A DNA stretch of 64,000 nucleotides, taken from positions 434,001 to 498,000 of the forward strand of contig NHNW01000022.1 of NCBI GenBank assembly GCA_002786025.1, in the 5' to 3' direction. A program made the translations under genes and the position numbers. Every line of letters begins with the position of its first letter. The stretch's first letter is position 1. Below are positions 43,665-53,144 of the stretch, one piece after another. The notes beneath the pieces were generated by a model, which worked only from the letters and a program-made list of their open reading frames with translations, did no database searches and was not told where the DNA came from. This DNA comes from Zasmidium citrigriseum. Its lineage: Eukaryota; Ascomycota; Dothideomycetes; Mycosphaerellales; Mycosphaerellaceae.

Positions 43665-44347
43665 TTCAAATCAAAGCGGATATCTAACCTGTCGCTGCAC
43701 ATCCGCAAACAGTACTCACCCGGCACGGCTCATTCCTGAGGTGCAGCTCTCGAGAAAGATCTTATTGCGAAAAACTTCCCCAGACGGCGAACGGACAAGC
43801 CACATGGCTCGCAAAGTAAGGGCCCACGAATCCTCTGGCTTTCGTATTCGTTAAAATTGACGATCGCGGAACAGCCTCAATTGAAGACCACCTCCCGAAC
43901 GTGGCTTTGCTATTCCTCGCGTGGAGAATATTCGCTCATGATATCAGATCATGACCGCTAATGTTCTCCACGGACGTTGTCTGGGCCATAGAAATTTCCT
44001 CTTCGGGCTAAGCATGTGCTTGTTCCACGGACCACCGATCCTGTTCCTGCGTGCCTTGCGGCTGAGGCCCGTGCCGATCTCGACGCAACGCACGATTTTT
44101 CGGATATTTGGTGTAGCTTCTCAGTCATTGGAACGAAGAGCGAATACCATTGTGGCATTGGGTGTCCGTGCGGCTGTGTTTGGTGTCGCTTGCGAGTCCT
44201 TCGATGCTGGAGTCCTTCCGGACTGGTGGCGCTGAACAGCGATGACGATTCTCTGGATCGATTGTCGGCGCTGCTAGAGGAGAGCTCGGCAAGATATATA
44301 CCAGCTCTTCGCATTCTGTACAGATGCTTCCGTACACCACGTTGACC
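43665..44347. other. Intergenic between co-directional genes
   Basis: No supported gene. ATATATA at 44293-44299 lies 49 bp upstream of the hydrolase ATG and may be its TATA box. An ATG at 44324 opens a short upstream frame. Confidence 0.5.
44293..44299 (+). promoter_or_regulatory. Possible TATA box of the TAP-like hydrolase gene
   Basis: ATATATA, 49 bp before ATG 44348. This is rather close to the start, so the leader would be very short. Confidence 0.35.
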
Positions 44348-46183
44348 ATGAGGCTTTGTACGCTTTCTTTGCTGGCTTATGCCACGACCACCTACGCGCT
44401 GCCGACCACGAACAGCTCAACCATCCAATGGAAAGCATGCGAGGGGCTGCCGAAGAACGAGTCGTCGCTCTTTCAATGTGCGACGCTTGATGTGCCACTC
44501 GACTACCAAGGAGGATCTGACGGCAACAATACTCTGCAGCTCAACCTCCTCAAATATCCAGCCTCCAAACAGCCGTCGAAAGGCAGCGTACTCTTCAACC
44601 CCGGCGGGCCTGGAAGCAGCGGTCGGACGGATCTCGTGGTGGGACAAGGGGCTCTTGCCTCCTTGATATCAGCGTTAGTCTTCCGCAAGCTCAGCACAAT
44701 CAAGTCTTGCGCAGCTCAAGAAAGCATTGCAAATACTAACACGGAGCGCAGATATGCCGGCTTTGATCACGACATCGTGACCTGGGACCCTCGAGGAACC
44801 GGCACGACGATTCCCGCCGTCTGTTTCGAGAGCGCGGCATCACGAGCGCTTGTGCTTGACAGGGTACCTTACATATCAGATGCGAACTTTGATACGACTG
44901 CTCCGACTGCATTCGGTGTTGGCGGCTCCGTCGCGGATGCATGCAAGGCAGCTTTGAAAGACACCGGCGAACTGCTTGGATCATCTTATGTGGCTCGAGA
45001 TATGGTACATATTTTGGATGCTTTAGGTGGAGATGGTCAGCTTCGATACTATGGTAAGTCGAGCACGGTCGTTGATTGATCGTTTGGATGCTGAACTGGC
45101 ATACTGCAGGTGCATCATACGGGACGGCTTTGGGCATGATCTTTGCCGCGATGTTCCCAGACAAGGTCGAAAGAATGGTACTCGATGGTGTACTCAACCC
45201 GCATCAGTATATCGCTGGATTGTGAGTTTGCCCAAAAGTCCAGAGAAGACTCGATCGAATTAACAAGTTTCCAACGTACAGAGACTACCAACAACTAGCC
45301 AGCATCGATGCCGTCTTTGATGGCTTCTTGGCCGGATGCTTGTCCCGAAGCTCAGAATGCTCTCTCACCAATCTCGACATCACAAGCAAAAATCTCAAAC
45401 AGCATTTCGTTGAGGCCATGGACTTTCTGGACAAGAACCCATTCTCGTACGGCCCAGGCCCTACCGACTTCATCACATCCTCCACCGTAAGCCAAAAGGT
45501 CATCCTGGCGCTTTACGACCCATCGGGCTGGCCGGCTCTTGCTACCTACCTCGAAGCAGTCATCACAAGAAATGCTACCGCGCTCGCCGCCATCGTCGCA
45601 GCCACGCCCGCGACTCCTCCGCCCCCTTTCAATGATCAATCTACCACCGAGACTATCCCTGCTATCCGATGCAGCGATGTTGAGCTGAGGGTGAACGACG
45701 TCTCAGAAGCGCTTCCCATCGCCAAGACGATCCTGGACCAGAGCCCACTCCTTGCGAGCTACGTGCTTTCGTCTCAGCCGCTTCTTTGCTCGCAGTGGCC
45801 CTTCAAGGCGAAAGAGAGGTACACGGGAAACTTCGATGTGCAGACCAAAAACCCGATTCTTTTCGTTGGCAATGTCTTCGATCCGATCACTTCCCTGGAC
45901 GGTGCGAGGAATGCCACTGCTACGTTTAAGGGTAGTCGACTTCTTGTCCATCAGGGTTATGGGGTAGGTCTATTCAATGTGTGTGGGAGACTCTTTGCTG
46001 ACTGTGATACAGCATACATCGGAAAAGCAGCTGTCGAAATGCACCATCGATGCTACTGCTGCGTATTTCAGCACTGGCAAGCTCCCTGCCGAGGGGACTG
46101 TGTGCCTTCCAGAGGTGCCCATTTTCGCAACACAGGAAGAGCAGGCTGTTGTGGCCAAGGCATTGTTGGTCCCCCAGAATTGA
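44348..46183 (+). CDS. Secreted alpha/beta hydrolase, TAP-like (tripeptidyl aminopeptidase type)
   Basis: Five exons: 44348-44673, 44752-45053, 45110-45221, 45282-45963 and 46013-46183, with introns of 49-78 nt (first with a TACTAAC branch site). Product 530 aa. The signal peptide is MRLCTLSLLAYATTTYA. The oxyanion segment is FNPGGPGSSG, VTWDPRGTGTT follows, the nucleophile elbow is YYGASYGTALG (Ser in GASYG), and the acid region is FVGNVFDPITSL. The His-bearing GYGHTSEKQLSKC is assembled across the last intron, followed by the TAP-like C-terminal domain with KLPAEGTVCLPE. Such enzymes release tripeptides or hydrolyse esters and amides outside the cell; the exact substrate is not readable. 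Confidence 0.9.
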
Positions 46184-46449
46184 ACTCAGGCTTTTCTGCA
46201 TCAACGAAACGAAGAGTCTCCGTACCGCGGAGTTGGAGAAGAGGTAATTGCTTTCTGAGTGGCAGAGCTTCGGGTATTGGTGGAGAAACTGTGCAGTCTC
46301 GGACAGTCGCCGAACCTTCCCAGGTGGACAGTCCACCTCACCCAGACATCACAGTACAGGCTGACAGAACAACACCAGCAACAATACATAACTTCCTCCT
46401 TCAACAACAACTCTTCCTCATCCAATCCCTCCATCTCACCACCATCAAA

Positions 46450-47336
46450 ATGTCCATGTCCCTAGAAGACGTCCAATCCGCCCCCCGCGACCCCAAACCC
46501 TTCCCCAACACCCCCGAAAATGTCCTCCAACAATTCTCCATGAAAGACAAAGTCGTCGCCATCACAGGCGCTTCCGATGGCATTGGCTACGCAGTCGCAG
46601 AAGCCATGGCCGAAGCCGGTGGAAATGTCGCTCTCCTCTACAACTCGAACAAGACCGCCGAGGAGAAAGCGCCCCAATTGGCGAAACAGCACAACATCAA
46701 GGCCAAGGCGTACCAATTGGAGATTTCGGACCCGGCGAAGGTCGAGAAGGTGATTAATCAGATTGCGCAGGATTTTGGGAGGTTGGATGTTTTTATTGCG
46801 AATTCGGGGGCGGCGAATTCGAAGCCGATTTTGGAGCAGAGTGTTGAGGAGTATAAGCATCTTGTTAATGTGAACAGTAAGTTCTGATTCAAGGGCCGAG
46901 ATTTTGATAATAGTATTGACGAAGTGACTATCTAGTCGACGGCACATTCTACTGCGCCAAATTCGCCGGCCACATCTTCCAGAAGCAGGGCTTCGGCAAT
47001 CTGATCATCACATCTTCCATCTCGGCACACATCGTCAACGTCCCGGTCGACCAGCCTGTTTACAACGCCACCAAAGCCGCCATCTCGCATCTAGGCAAGA
47101 GCCTTGCACGGGAATGGAGAGAGTTCGCGAGGGTCAACGTGGTCAGTCCTGGATTCTTCGACACCAAACTCGGTGCTGCTCCACGAGTGAGGAACGAGGC
47201 TTATCGAATGGCGGTTTTGGGACGACAAGGCCATACGAAGGAGATCAAGGGGTTGTTCTTGTACCTGGCAAGTGATGCTTCGAGCTATCAGACGGGAAGC
47301 GATGTCATTATTGATGGAGGGTACACTTTGCCTTGA
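46450..47336 (+). CDS. Short-chain dehydrogenase/reductase (sorbose reductase-like)
   Basis: Exons 46450-46876 and 46936-47336; 59-nt intron (GTAAGT..TCTAG). Product 275 aa, a classical SDR with Rossmann TGASDGIG at residues 39-46, NSGAA in place of NNAG, catalytic Ser in ITSSIS, YNATK (Tyr-x3-Lys) and SPGFFDTKL. The N-terminal extension (residues 1-30, SAPRDPKPFPNTPENVLQQF) and the sequence pattern resemble NADPH-dependent fungal Sou1/mannitol-2-dehydrogenase-type reductases. It is probably a cytosolic keto-sugar or polyol reductase; the substrate is inferred. Convergent with the GMC gene, only 89 bp between stop codons. Confidence 0.88.
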
Positions 47337-47425
47337 GCAGGTGAAGTACGGTCTTCTTCACGATTTCAAGATCTGCTGATGTACATAGCGGAAGACTTTA
47401 TGACAGATATACGACTCAAAAGGCC

Positions 47426-49033
47426 TTACGCAGCCTCGTCGATGATCATCTGCGCTGCTCTCTCCGCCACGCCGTACAGCGAAGCTTGCAAATGAGCGCC
47501 TATCGACACTGGCATGATGCTCGCATCGACGACTCTCAGCCCCTGAACACCTTTAACTCGACATTCAGCATCCACCACCTCACCCATGGCAGCAGTGCCC
47601 GCGACGTGATATGCCGTGGAAACGCAGGCTCGAGCTCTCTCGTCGACTTCTGCATCGGTCGTCTTCGAGCTGATCGGAGCAAAATTGCCCGGAGGCGTCT
47701 CGCCAACTGTGATCCTTTGCCCGGCAGGAGACTCCATCATCTTGGCGATCAGCCTCGCTCCGGCACGGAAAACAGCTCGATCATGCTCAGTATCGAGATA
47801 CGCAGGATCTACCAGCGGCGGCTCGTTTGGATCAGCACTCGCCAATGTGACACGGCCACGAGAGGTGGCGTGGATGCCGATGGTCGAGACAGTGATATGG
47901 CTTCCGTCCATGGGAGGTGCGTCGAACGGACTGTTCGGGGTAGCCACATATATGCACGTAAGTTCGATGTCATCCCTCCGAGACGTGCTCTTGCCATCAA
48001 TCTCTGCTGCTTTGCTCGCTTCATCTTCAGAAAGCCCGCCGTTGATCATCCAGTCCATGGGATTTCCTTCGAGAAACTTCGGATTCGCCATGAATTTCTC
48101 GCTGCCAAGTGCCAGGCCTTGCTCTGGATGTCGCAGCTTGAACCAATATGCCATTATGGGATGGTCGTGGAGGTTCTTCCCGACTCGATCTGATTCCACG
48201 ACCAGCGGGATCTCCAATCTCGACAGCTCATCTTTTGGCCCAATACCGGACAGCATCAAAATCTGAGGCGTCCTTAGCGCTCCACAACAGATAACGACCT
48301 CCTTTCTCGCCTCCAAGATCCTCCCATCCCCAAGCAGCACCCCCCTCGCCCGTCTATCCTCCAGAACAACTTTCACAATCTGCGTCCCCGTCAAAACCTC
48401 CACACCACTCAAATCATACCCCTTGGCAGCAAAACTCCTCTTCCCCTGGTCCCAACTCTCCACCAACCTCGCCACCCCCTTAATATCGCCGCCGTTCGCA
48501 TCAGGATTCAACTCATACCCCGTACTCAGCATCGCCTCCTTCACATCCTCCTTAAGCAAATACTCCCTCTCGCCCCTAGACGGTCGAATAGGTCCCTCAT
48601 ACCCATGCTGCTGCTCCATTCCCGGAAGAGGCCAAGTCTCAGCCCTCTTAAAATACGGCAGCAGCGCATCATAACTCCACCTGTCATTCCCAACAACTTT
48701 CGCCCACTCGTCATATCCGCTTCGATCACCTCGAGTCCAGCCGCCGTAGTTGACTGCGCTGCCGCCGCCCAGGGCTCGGCCTGTCTTCAGGGCTATGGAG
48801 CGGTCGTTGAGGTTTCTTTGAGGAAGGGTTCTGTAGTGGTGGTAGAAGTCCGGGGTGATCATCCAGGCTTTGCCTGGGGAGGCTATGGATTCTTCGTTTC
48901 TTGAGTCGGGGCCTGTTTCGATCAGGGCGATTTTGAGGGAGGGGAAGGCGAGGGAGAGGCGGGAGGCGATCACGCAGCCGCTGAGGCCGCCGCCGGCGAT
49001 TATGTAGTCGTATGTTGAGTTTGAGGAAGTCAT
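47426..49033 (-). CDS. GMC oxidoreductase (FAD-dependent alcohol/choline oxidase type)
   Basis: Single exon, 535 aa. The FAD-binding GxGxxG variant is GGGLSGCVIASRLS near residue 13. The GMC signature region reads GRALGGGSAVNYGGWTRG, and the second GMC signature is CCGALRTPQILMLSGIGP. The C-terminus carries the catalytic-His region YHVAGTAAMG and VVDASIMPVSIGAHLQASLY; the second active-site residue falls near GAHLQ. No signal peptide is visible, so it is likely intracellular. Members oxidise alcohols, choline or aryl alcohols, or act in secondary metabolism. Paired convergently with the SDR, suggesting but not proving linked redox steps. Confidence 0.92.
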   Translation of the reverse strand: MTSSNSTYDYIIAGGGLSGCVIASRLSLAFPSLKIALIETGPDSRNEESIASPGKAWMITPDFYHHYRTLPQRNLNDRSIALKTGRALGGGSAVNYGGWTRGDRSGYDEWAKVVGNDRWSYDALLPYFKRAETWPLPGMEQQHGYEGPIRPSRGEREYLLKEDVKEAMLSTGYELNPDANGGDIKGVARLVESWDQGKRSFAAKGYDLSGVEVLTGTQIVKVVLEDRRARGVLLGDGRILEARKEVVICCGALRTPQILMLSGIGPKDELSRLEIPLVVESDRVGKNLHDHPIMAYWFKLRHPEQGLALGSEKFMANPKFLEGNPMDWMINGGLSEDEASKAAEIDGKSTSRRDDIELTCIYVATPNSPFDAPPMDGSHITVSTIGIHATSRGRVTLASADPNEPPLVDPAYLDTEHDRAVFRAGARLIAKMMESPAGQRITVGETPPGNFAPISSKTTDAEVDERARACVSTAYHVAGTAAMGEVVDAECRVKGVQGLRVVDASIMPVSIGAHLQASLYGVAERAAQMIIDEAA

Positions 49034-49565
49034 GGTAAGATCAAATAAGGAATGCAGTGCAGCGACTGATGTCTTCGCTGGAATGCTCCTGCCATATGTA
49101 TGGATTCCCTACTCTGTAAGGAAGTATCGAAGGAATCTCGGCCCCCAATCCAGCCCTACACTTGCACGACATCTCATCGCAAAACGATGCTTGTTTCGCA
49201 AACCGAATCCTTCGAGCTCAGCTCACGCCTTTTGTGGTATGTGGTGCGTCCGGACGAAGCGGACGTAACGATGGAGCGAAGTTCGCAGCTACAAGTTACG
49301 CCCACATCCTTACGATTGAACGTCAGCTAATGTTCTTGAAACGGCGTGAGAGGTGGGATTGTGGTTTTGTAAAAGTCATGACGCCGTATCTATATCTATG
49401 AATCGTAATGAATGTGCTCTGTACAAGGAAAGCTTTTCGTGTGTGCCTGTCCATCCGTGCAACAATTCTTCACTCCACCTCACCGTGCGCAACACTCGCA
49501 CACCTCTCCACATGCACTCAGCCGTCTTCACTTAGGGTCGCTCGTGCAACTTCGTGGCGAATCGT
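49034..49565. other. Intergenic, GMC gene promoter
   Basis: No supported gene between the GMC start and the deuterolysin stop (both minus). Confidence 0.6.
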
Positions 49566-50758
49566 TTAGCAGCCAACGTAGAGCGCTGCATCACATGTCA
49601 GCGGGAGTTCCCTACATTTTTTTCAAAGTTCATCGACTCACCATTGGCGTACTGCGCATAAGTATCGGCGTTAAGCACAGCCTGGCTGCTGCTAAGCTGC
49701 TGCGCAGCAGAGTATCCGTAAGCATAGTCCTCAGTACCGGGAGAGTACACAGCGGGAGCGTGGGTCTCCTCGTGGAGGACAGTGGTGGCCTGGTCCTGGG
49801 CGTGGCAGGTGCCGGTCAAGCCTGGGAGAGCAGTGTAGAACAGGTCACAGTAGGCGATGACGTTCAACGAAGGGATTGTGTAGGCGAGGACGCCGCTGGT
49901 GCAGTAGCCGTAGACATCGCTGCAGTAGGTGGTGGTAGATCCGGAGGAGGTAGAAGAGCAGTCCGAGGCCACGGCGCGGAAGCGAGCGGCGACTGTGGAG
50001 CGGACGGAGGAGGAGGTCGACTTGAAGTACTCCTGAAACTTGGATGAGGAGCCGGAGGAAGCAGCAGAGGCGGCGGTGGTGGCGAGGCTGGCGCAGCGGG
50101 AGAGGGCGGTGCGGAGGGTTGAGGCACGGGAAGATGAAGAGCAAGAGGCCAGACGGGTGCGCTTTTGCAAGTCCGTGGGGATCTCGAGGGCGTTGGCGAC
50201 GGTCTTGGCCTCGTCACCGTTGATGCTCATGGTGAGCATGTTGCTGGCGAAAGAGAGGGAGGAACCGGTAAGGCTGGTGCTGCCGACCTCGGCGTATGGG
50301 AGGGCACCCATGGCCTGGACGGTGTAGGAGTCGCTGGCCTCGACATTGTAGAGGGAGGCGATGTCGATTTCGGAGGACAGCGTCTGGCCGGCTTCGATGG
50401 CGACGAAGTTCTCCTCGGTCAGGACATCGTCGGCGGTCGAAACGCGGAGCAGGACACCAGTGAAGTCGGCTCGGGCAGCTGTGGTGTTTCAGTTAGTACT
50501 CGTTTGCCTGTGATGCAGCTTTGAGAACTTACAGCTGCTGGAGACAACCAGCTTGTCGACAGGGGCGCTGTCAAGGAACGATCCCTTGAAGAAGAGGTTG
50601 TAGGCCTGCGAAGCGGTATTCGTAACAGAGGCCTTGACCTTGCTGTTGCTGACAGCTTCCAAGGTCACCTCGAGAGCGGAAGCCCTCTTGTTGACATCGA
50701 TGGCCGTCGAGCTGACGAGAGTGGCCAAAGCCGCGAGAGACAAAGCGGTGAACTTCAT
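49566..50758 (-). CDS. Deuterolysin, secreted M35 zinc metalloprotease
   Basis: Exons 50533-50758, 49642-50478 and 49566-49585; introns 54 and 56 nt. The last exon encodes only the end ALYVGC, which is the normal deuterolysin terminus. Product 360 aa. Signal peptide MKFTALSLAALATLVSSTA, a KR processing site, then a prodomain (VTLEAVSNSKVKASVTNTAS..). The mature domain holds the aspzincin motifs HEETH (HExxH) and GTEDYAYG (GTxDxxYG), with paired cysteines and a Ser-rich stretch. It degrades basic proteins outside the cell. An ATATAAAG box lies about 116 bp upstream. Divergent from the 52542-53144 gene, which resembles its prodomain. Confidence 0.95.
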
Positions 50759-52541
50759 GTTGGATGGGATTCAACGACTGACGTGCGTGTGCAGTGTAAA
50801 GATTGCTGATCGATTGGAACAAGGTGGGAATGCTGCTGTGATGAGAAGAGAAACACTGGAGAGTTTCACCAACCTTTATATCTCTCACGACGGCCATACG
50901 CTGTCTTGGTCTCGCGGTTGGCAACGGCGTATTGGTGCCATTGACTTAGATACTGGCCAGCACATGAGTCCTGACCATGCTGTTGTTGGAAATGACTCCG
51001 TCTCAGATGCATCGATGCAATGTAGACGGCATGAATGAAGTGTGTAGTCTTCCTCGCTTGTGGTCTTGCAGAATGGAAACTTGGCGCCCTTGGGGTTCGA
51101 CCAAGCAATGAGAATGTGTCGGTGGCTGATAAGGCAATGCAAACGTGCCGGGATGTTATAGTGGTATATCCGCAGTGATGCAGTCTCGATACTTGGGCGG
51201 CTCCATGAACGCTTCTTGTTGTGAAAGTGACTTTACCAAAGGCGCTGGTATTCAGCAGGACAGCGAAATGAAAGTACACTTGTACAATGAGCCCATGAAT
51301 GGGTTCCTGTGGGTGCATCATCAGTGCAAAGTCTGTTGTTTCAACCGTAGGAGAATGCTCTCGGGCTCATACCGATGACAGCCTTGCAGTACAACTGTAC
51401 CTGCTTGGCCGATCAGCCAATCGGGGGAATCATTCGCCTACCACTCTCTCTACACGGCATTTTAAGAGCACGACATAGGCTGATCACCTGGAAGCACTGA
51501 TTGCAGGAGCTTCTGCCGGGCTTCTCGAAACTCCAGGCTGCATCCACGTCCCCGCAAATCCTCCGTGGATCAGGGCAAGGAAGGTCGAGAGGGTTGCTCT
51601 CCCATTGGAGCATCGAATAGATTGTCTCGGCCGTCTTCACAAGCGTAGCATTTTATGGCGACGACTTAGGGTGTCGTTGGCCGTGGCATCTGCTAAGCGC
51701 TCGGAGTGGCAGCCAACCAAGGAAGGTACAAATGGCCTCCAGCGATATCGTATAGACAGTAGCATTCAATGCAGAGGTCCAAGCAAGTGGCCGGTACATC
51801 AATTGGAATTGATAGAAGTGCCGTTGCCTTGGTTCCCGGAGTGTCCACTGGAACAGGAAGGTCTCTCAAGCAAAAGCAAAGCCTTTGGGACTCATGTATT
51901 TGCTGCAGCCAAGGCAGACTGTTTGATGCAGTTGACCAGTTGAGTGAGAGGGTGAGCCAATTCCAAGACGGGCCAAGACGGGTGAGGTTGGAGTAGAGAT
52001 AGACTTCCGGACACTAGTCGTAGCGGATGTGGAGTGAATTGATTGTTCGAAAGATATAGTGTGGTCCGTGTGCATGAAACACAGACTTGACGCCAGACGC
52101 TCCTTCCTCATTCGGGACCTGTGACTAGGATCAGTGATAAGGCCTTGGCGCTGGCGTATTCTCCGTGAGACGAGCAATTCGATAGAATGTTCTCTCGTAA
52201 AGATCGAAAGATGCAAAGGTCAGAGCAACCAATAAGCAAGTAGGGTGCTGTGTACCTAGCGCCCGGACTTCGCCTACACGACGTTACTGCAAGCGCAACG
52301 ATGAAGTGATCGCGTGCCATGTTCGAGGAGGTCTCTCAGTGTTCGATGAAGCCAAGAAAAGTTGATGGCCGGTGATAGCCGTGTACAGGCCTAGTGTCGC
52401 AACATTTGGCGTAGAGGCTCCACCAAGGGGATTAGATGAAAGAGTTGGACCCGATGCGAATCGTCGTGTCGTACATGCCGACTTGTCCTGCCAATCCTCG
52501 ACATTGACGTTCTCTCTCATTCAAGCCGAGCTCTGATTCGC
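50759..52541. other. 1.8-kb divergent intergenic region
   Basis: Between the deuterolysin gene (minus) and the prodomain-like gene (plus). Apart from the deuterolysin TATA box, nothing is supported. Composition is ordinary. Confidence 0.5.
50874..50881 (-). promoter_or_regulatory. TATA box of the deuterolysin gene
   Basis: ATATAAAG on the minus strand, about 116 bp upstream of ATG 50758. Confidence 0.5.
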
Positions 52542-53144
52542 ATGGCAGGTCGCCGTGAGCTCCTCGTTGTTGGTCTTCTGACAGCTTGCACAGCTCTGTA
52601 CCTTCTGGCAACGGTTGACTTCAAAGGCCGCACGGGTCGCATAGCCATTATGACAGCTTCGGACCAACGCACAGCATCAACGAAGGACTTGGTGGTGACC
52701 TTGAGTAGAGGCGCATTCGAGAAGCCAAACAGCATCACGGTGTCGATCAGTAACGGCAACGTCCAGCAACCAATGACATTTCTGAAATGGGATTCGCCGT
52801 TTGATCCGATGTCCCTCAATAGCGGCGTATTCAAAATTCGGGATCTCGCCAAAGACGAGGAGATTTCAGGACCAGGCCTGCGAGTGAGCCGCATGTTACC
52901 ACCGTCTCGAGAGGACTTGGTAGAGGTACCGCCTCAAGAGACGGTCTCTCAAAAGCTGGAGCTGAAGGCACCATGGATACCAACAGATGGCCGAGGCGTG
53001 AAGGTGCACGCCCAAGGACAGTGGAGGGCTGTATGGCCGAGATCGAAAGCAGAAGTTGGAGAGGAAGAGTTGCACGCCATGACCAGCGATGATGTGTTGA
53101 AAGGGACATTCGAAACCGAGCAAGTCCTTGAGATGCAGTTGTGA
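52542..53144 (+). CDS. Secreted or anchored protein resembling a deuterolysin prodomain
   Basis: Single exon, 200 aa, ATG 52542. The N-terminal hydrophobic stretch (RELLVVGLLTACTALYLLAT) is a signal peptide or anchor. The rest aligns by eye with the N-terminal region of the neighbouring deuterolysin: LVVTLSRGAFEKPNSITVSI with the VTLEAVSNSKVKASV segment, FLKWDSPFDP with FFKGSFLD, GLRVSRML with GVLLRVST, and VKVHAQGQW with YTVQAMGA. There is no HExxH, so it is not a protease. It could be a free-standing prodomain-like inhibitor or chaperone; that is inference. Its stop overlaps an ATG opening the 53144-53563 frame. Confidence 0.65.
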   Translation: MAGRRELLVVGLLTACTALYLLATVDFKGRTGRIAIMTASDQRTASTKDLVVTLSRGAFEKPNSITVSISNGNVQQPMTFLKWDSPFDPMSLNSGVFKIRDLAKDEEISGPGLRVSRMLPPSREDLVEVPPQETVSQKLELKAPWIPTDGRGVKVHAQGQWRAVWPRSKAEVGEEELHAMTSDDVLKGTFETEQVLEMQL

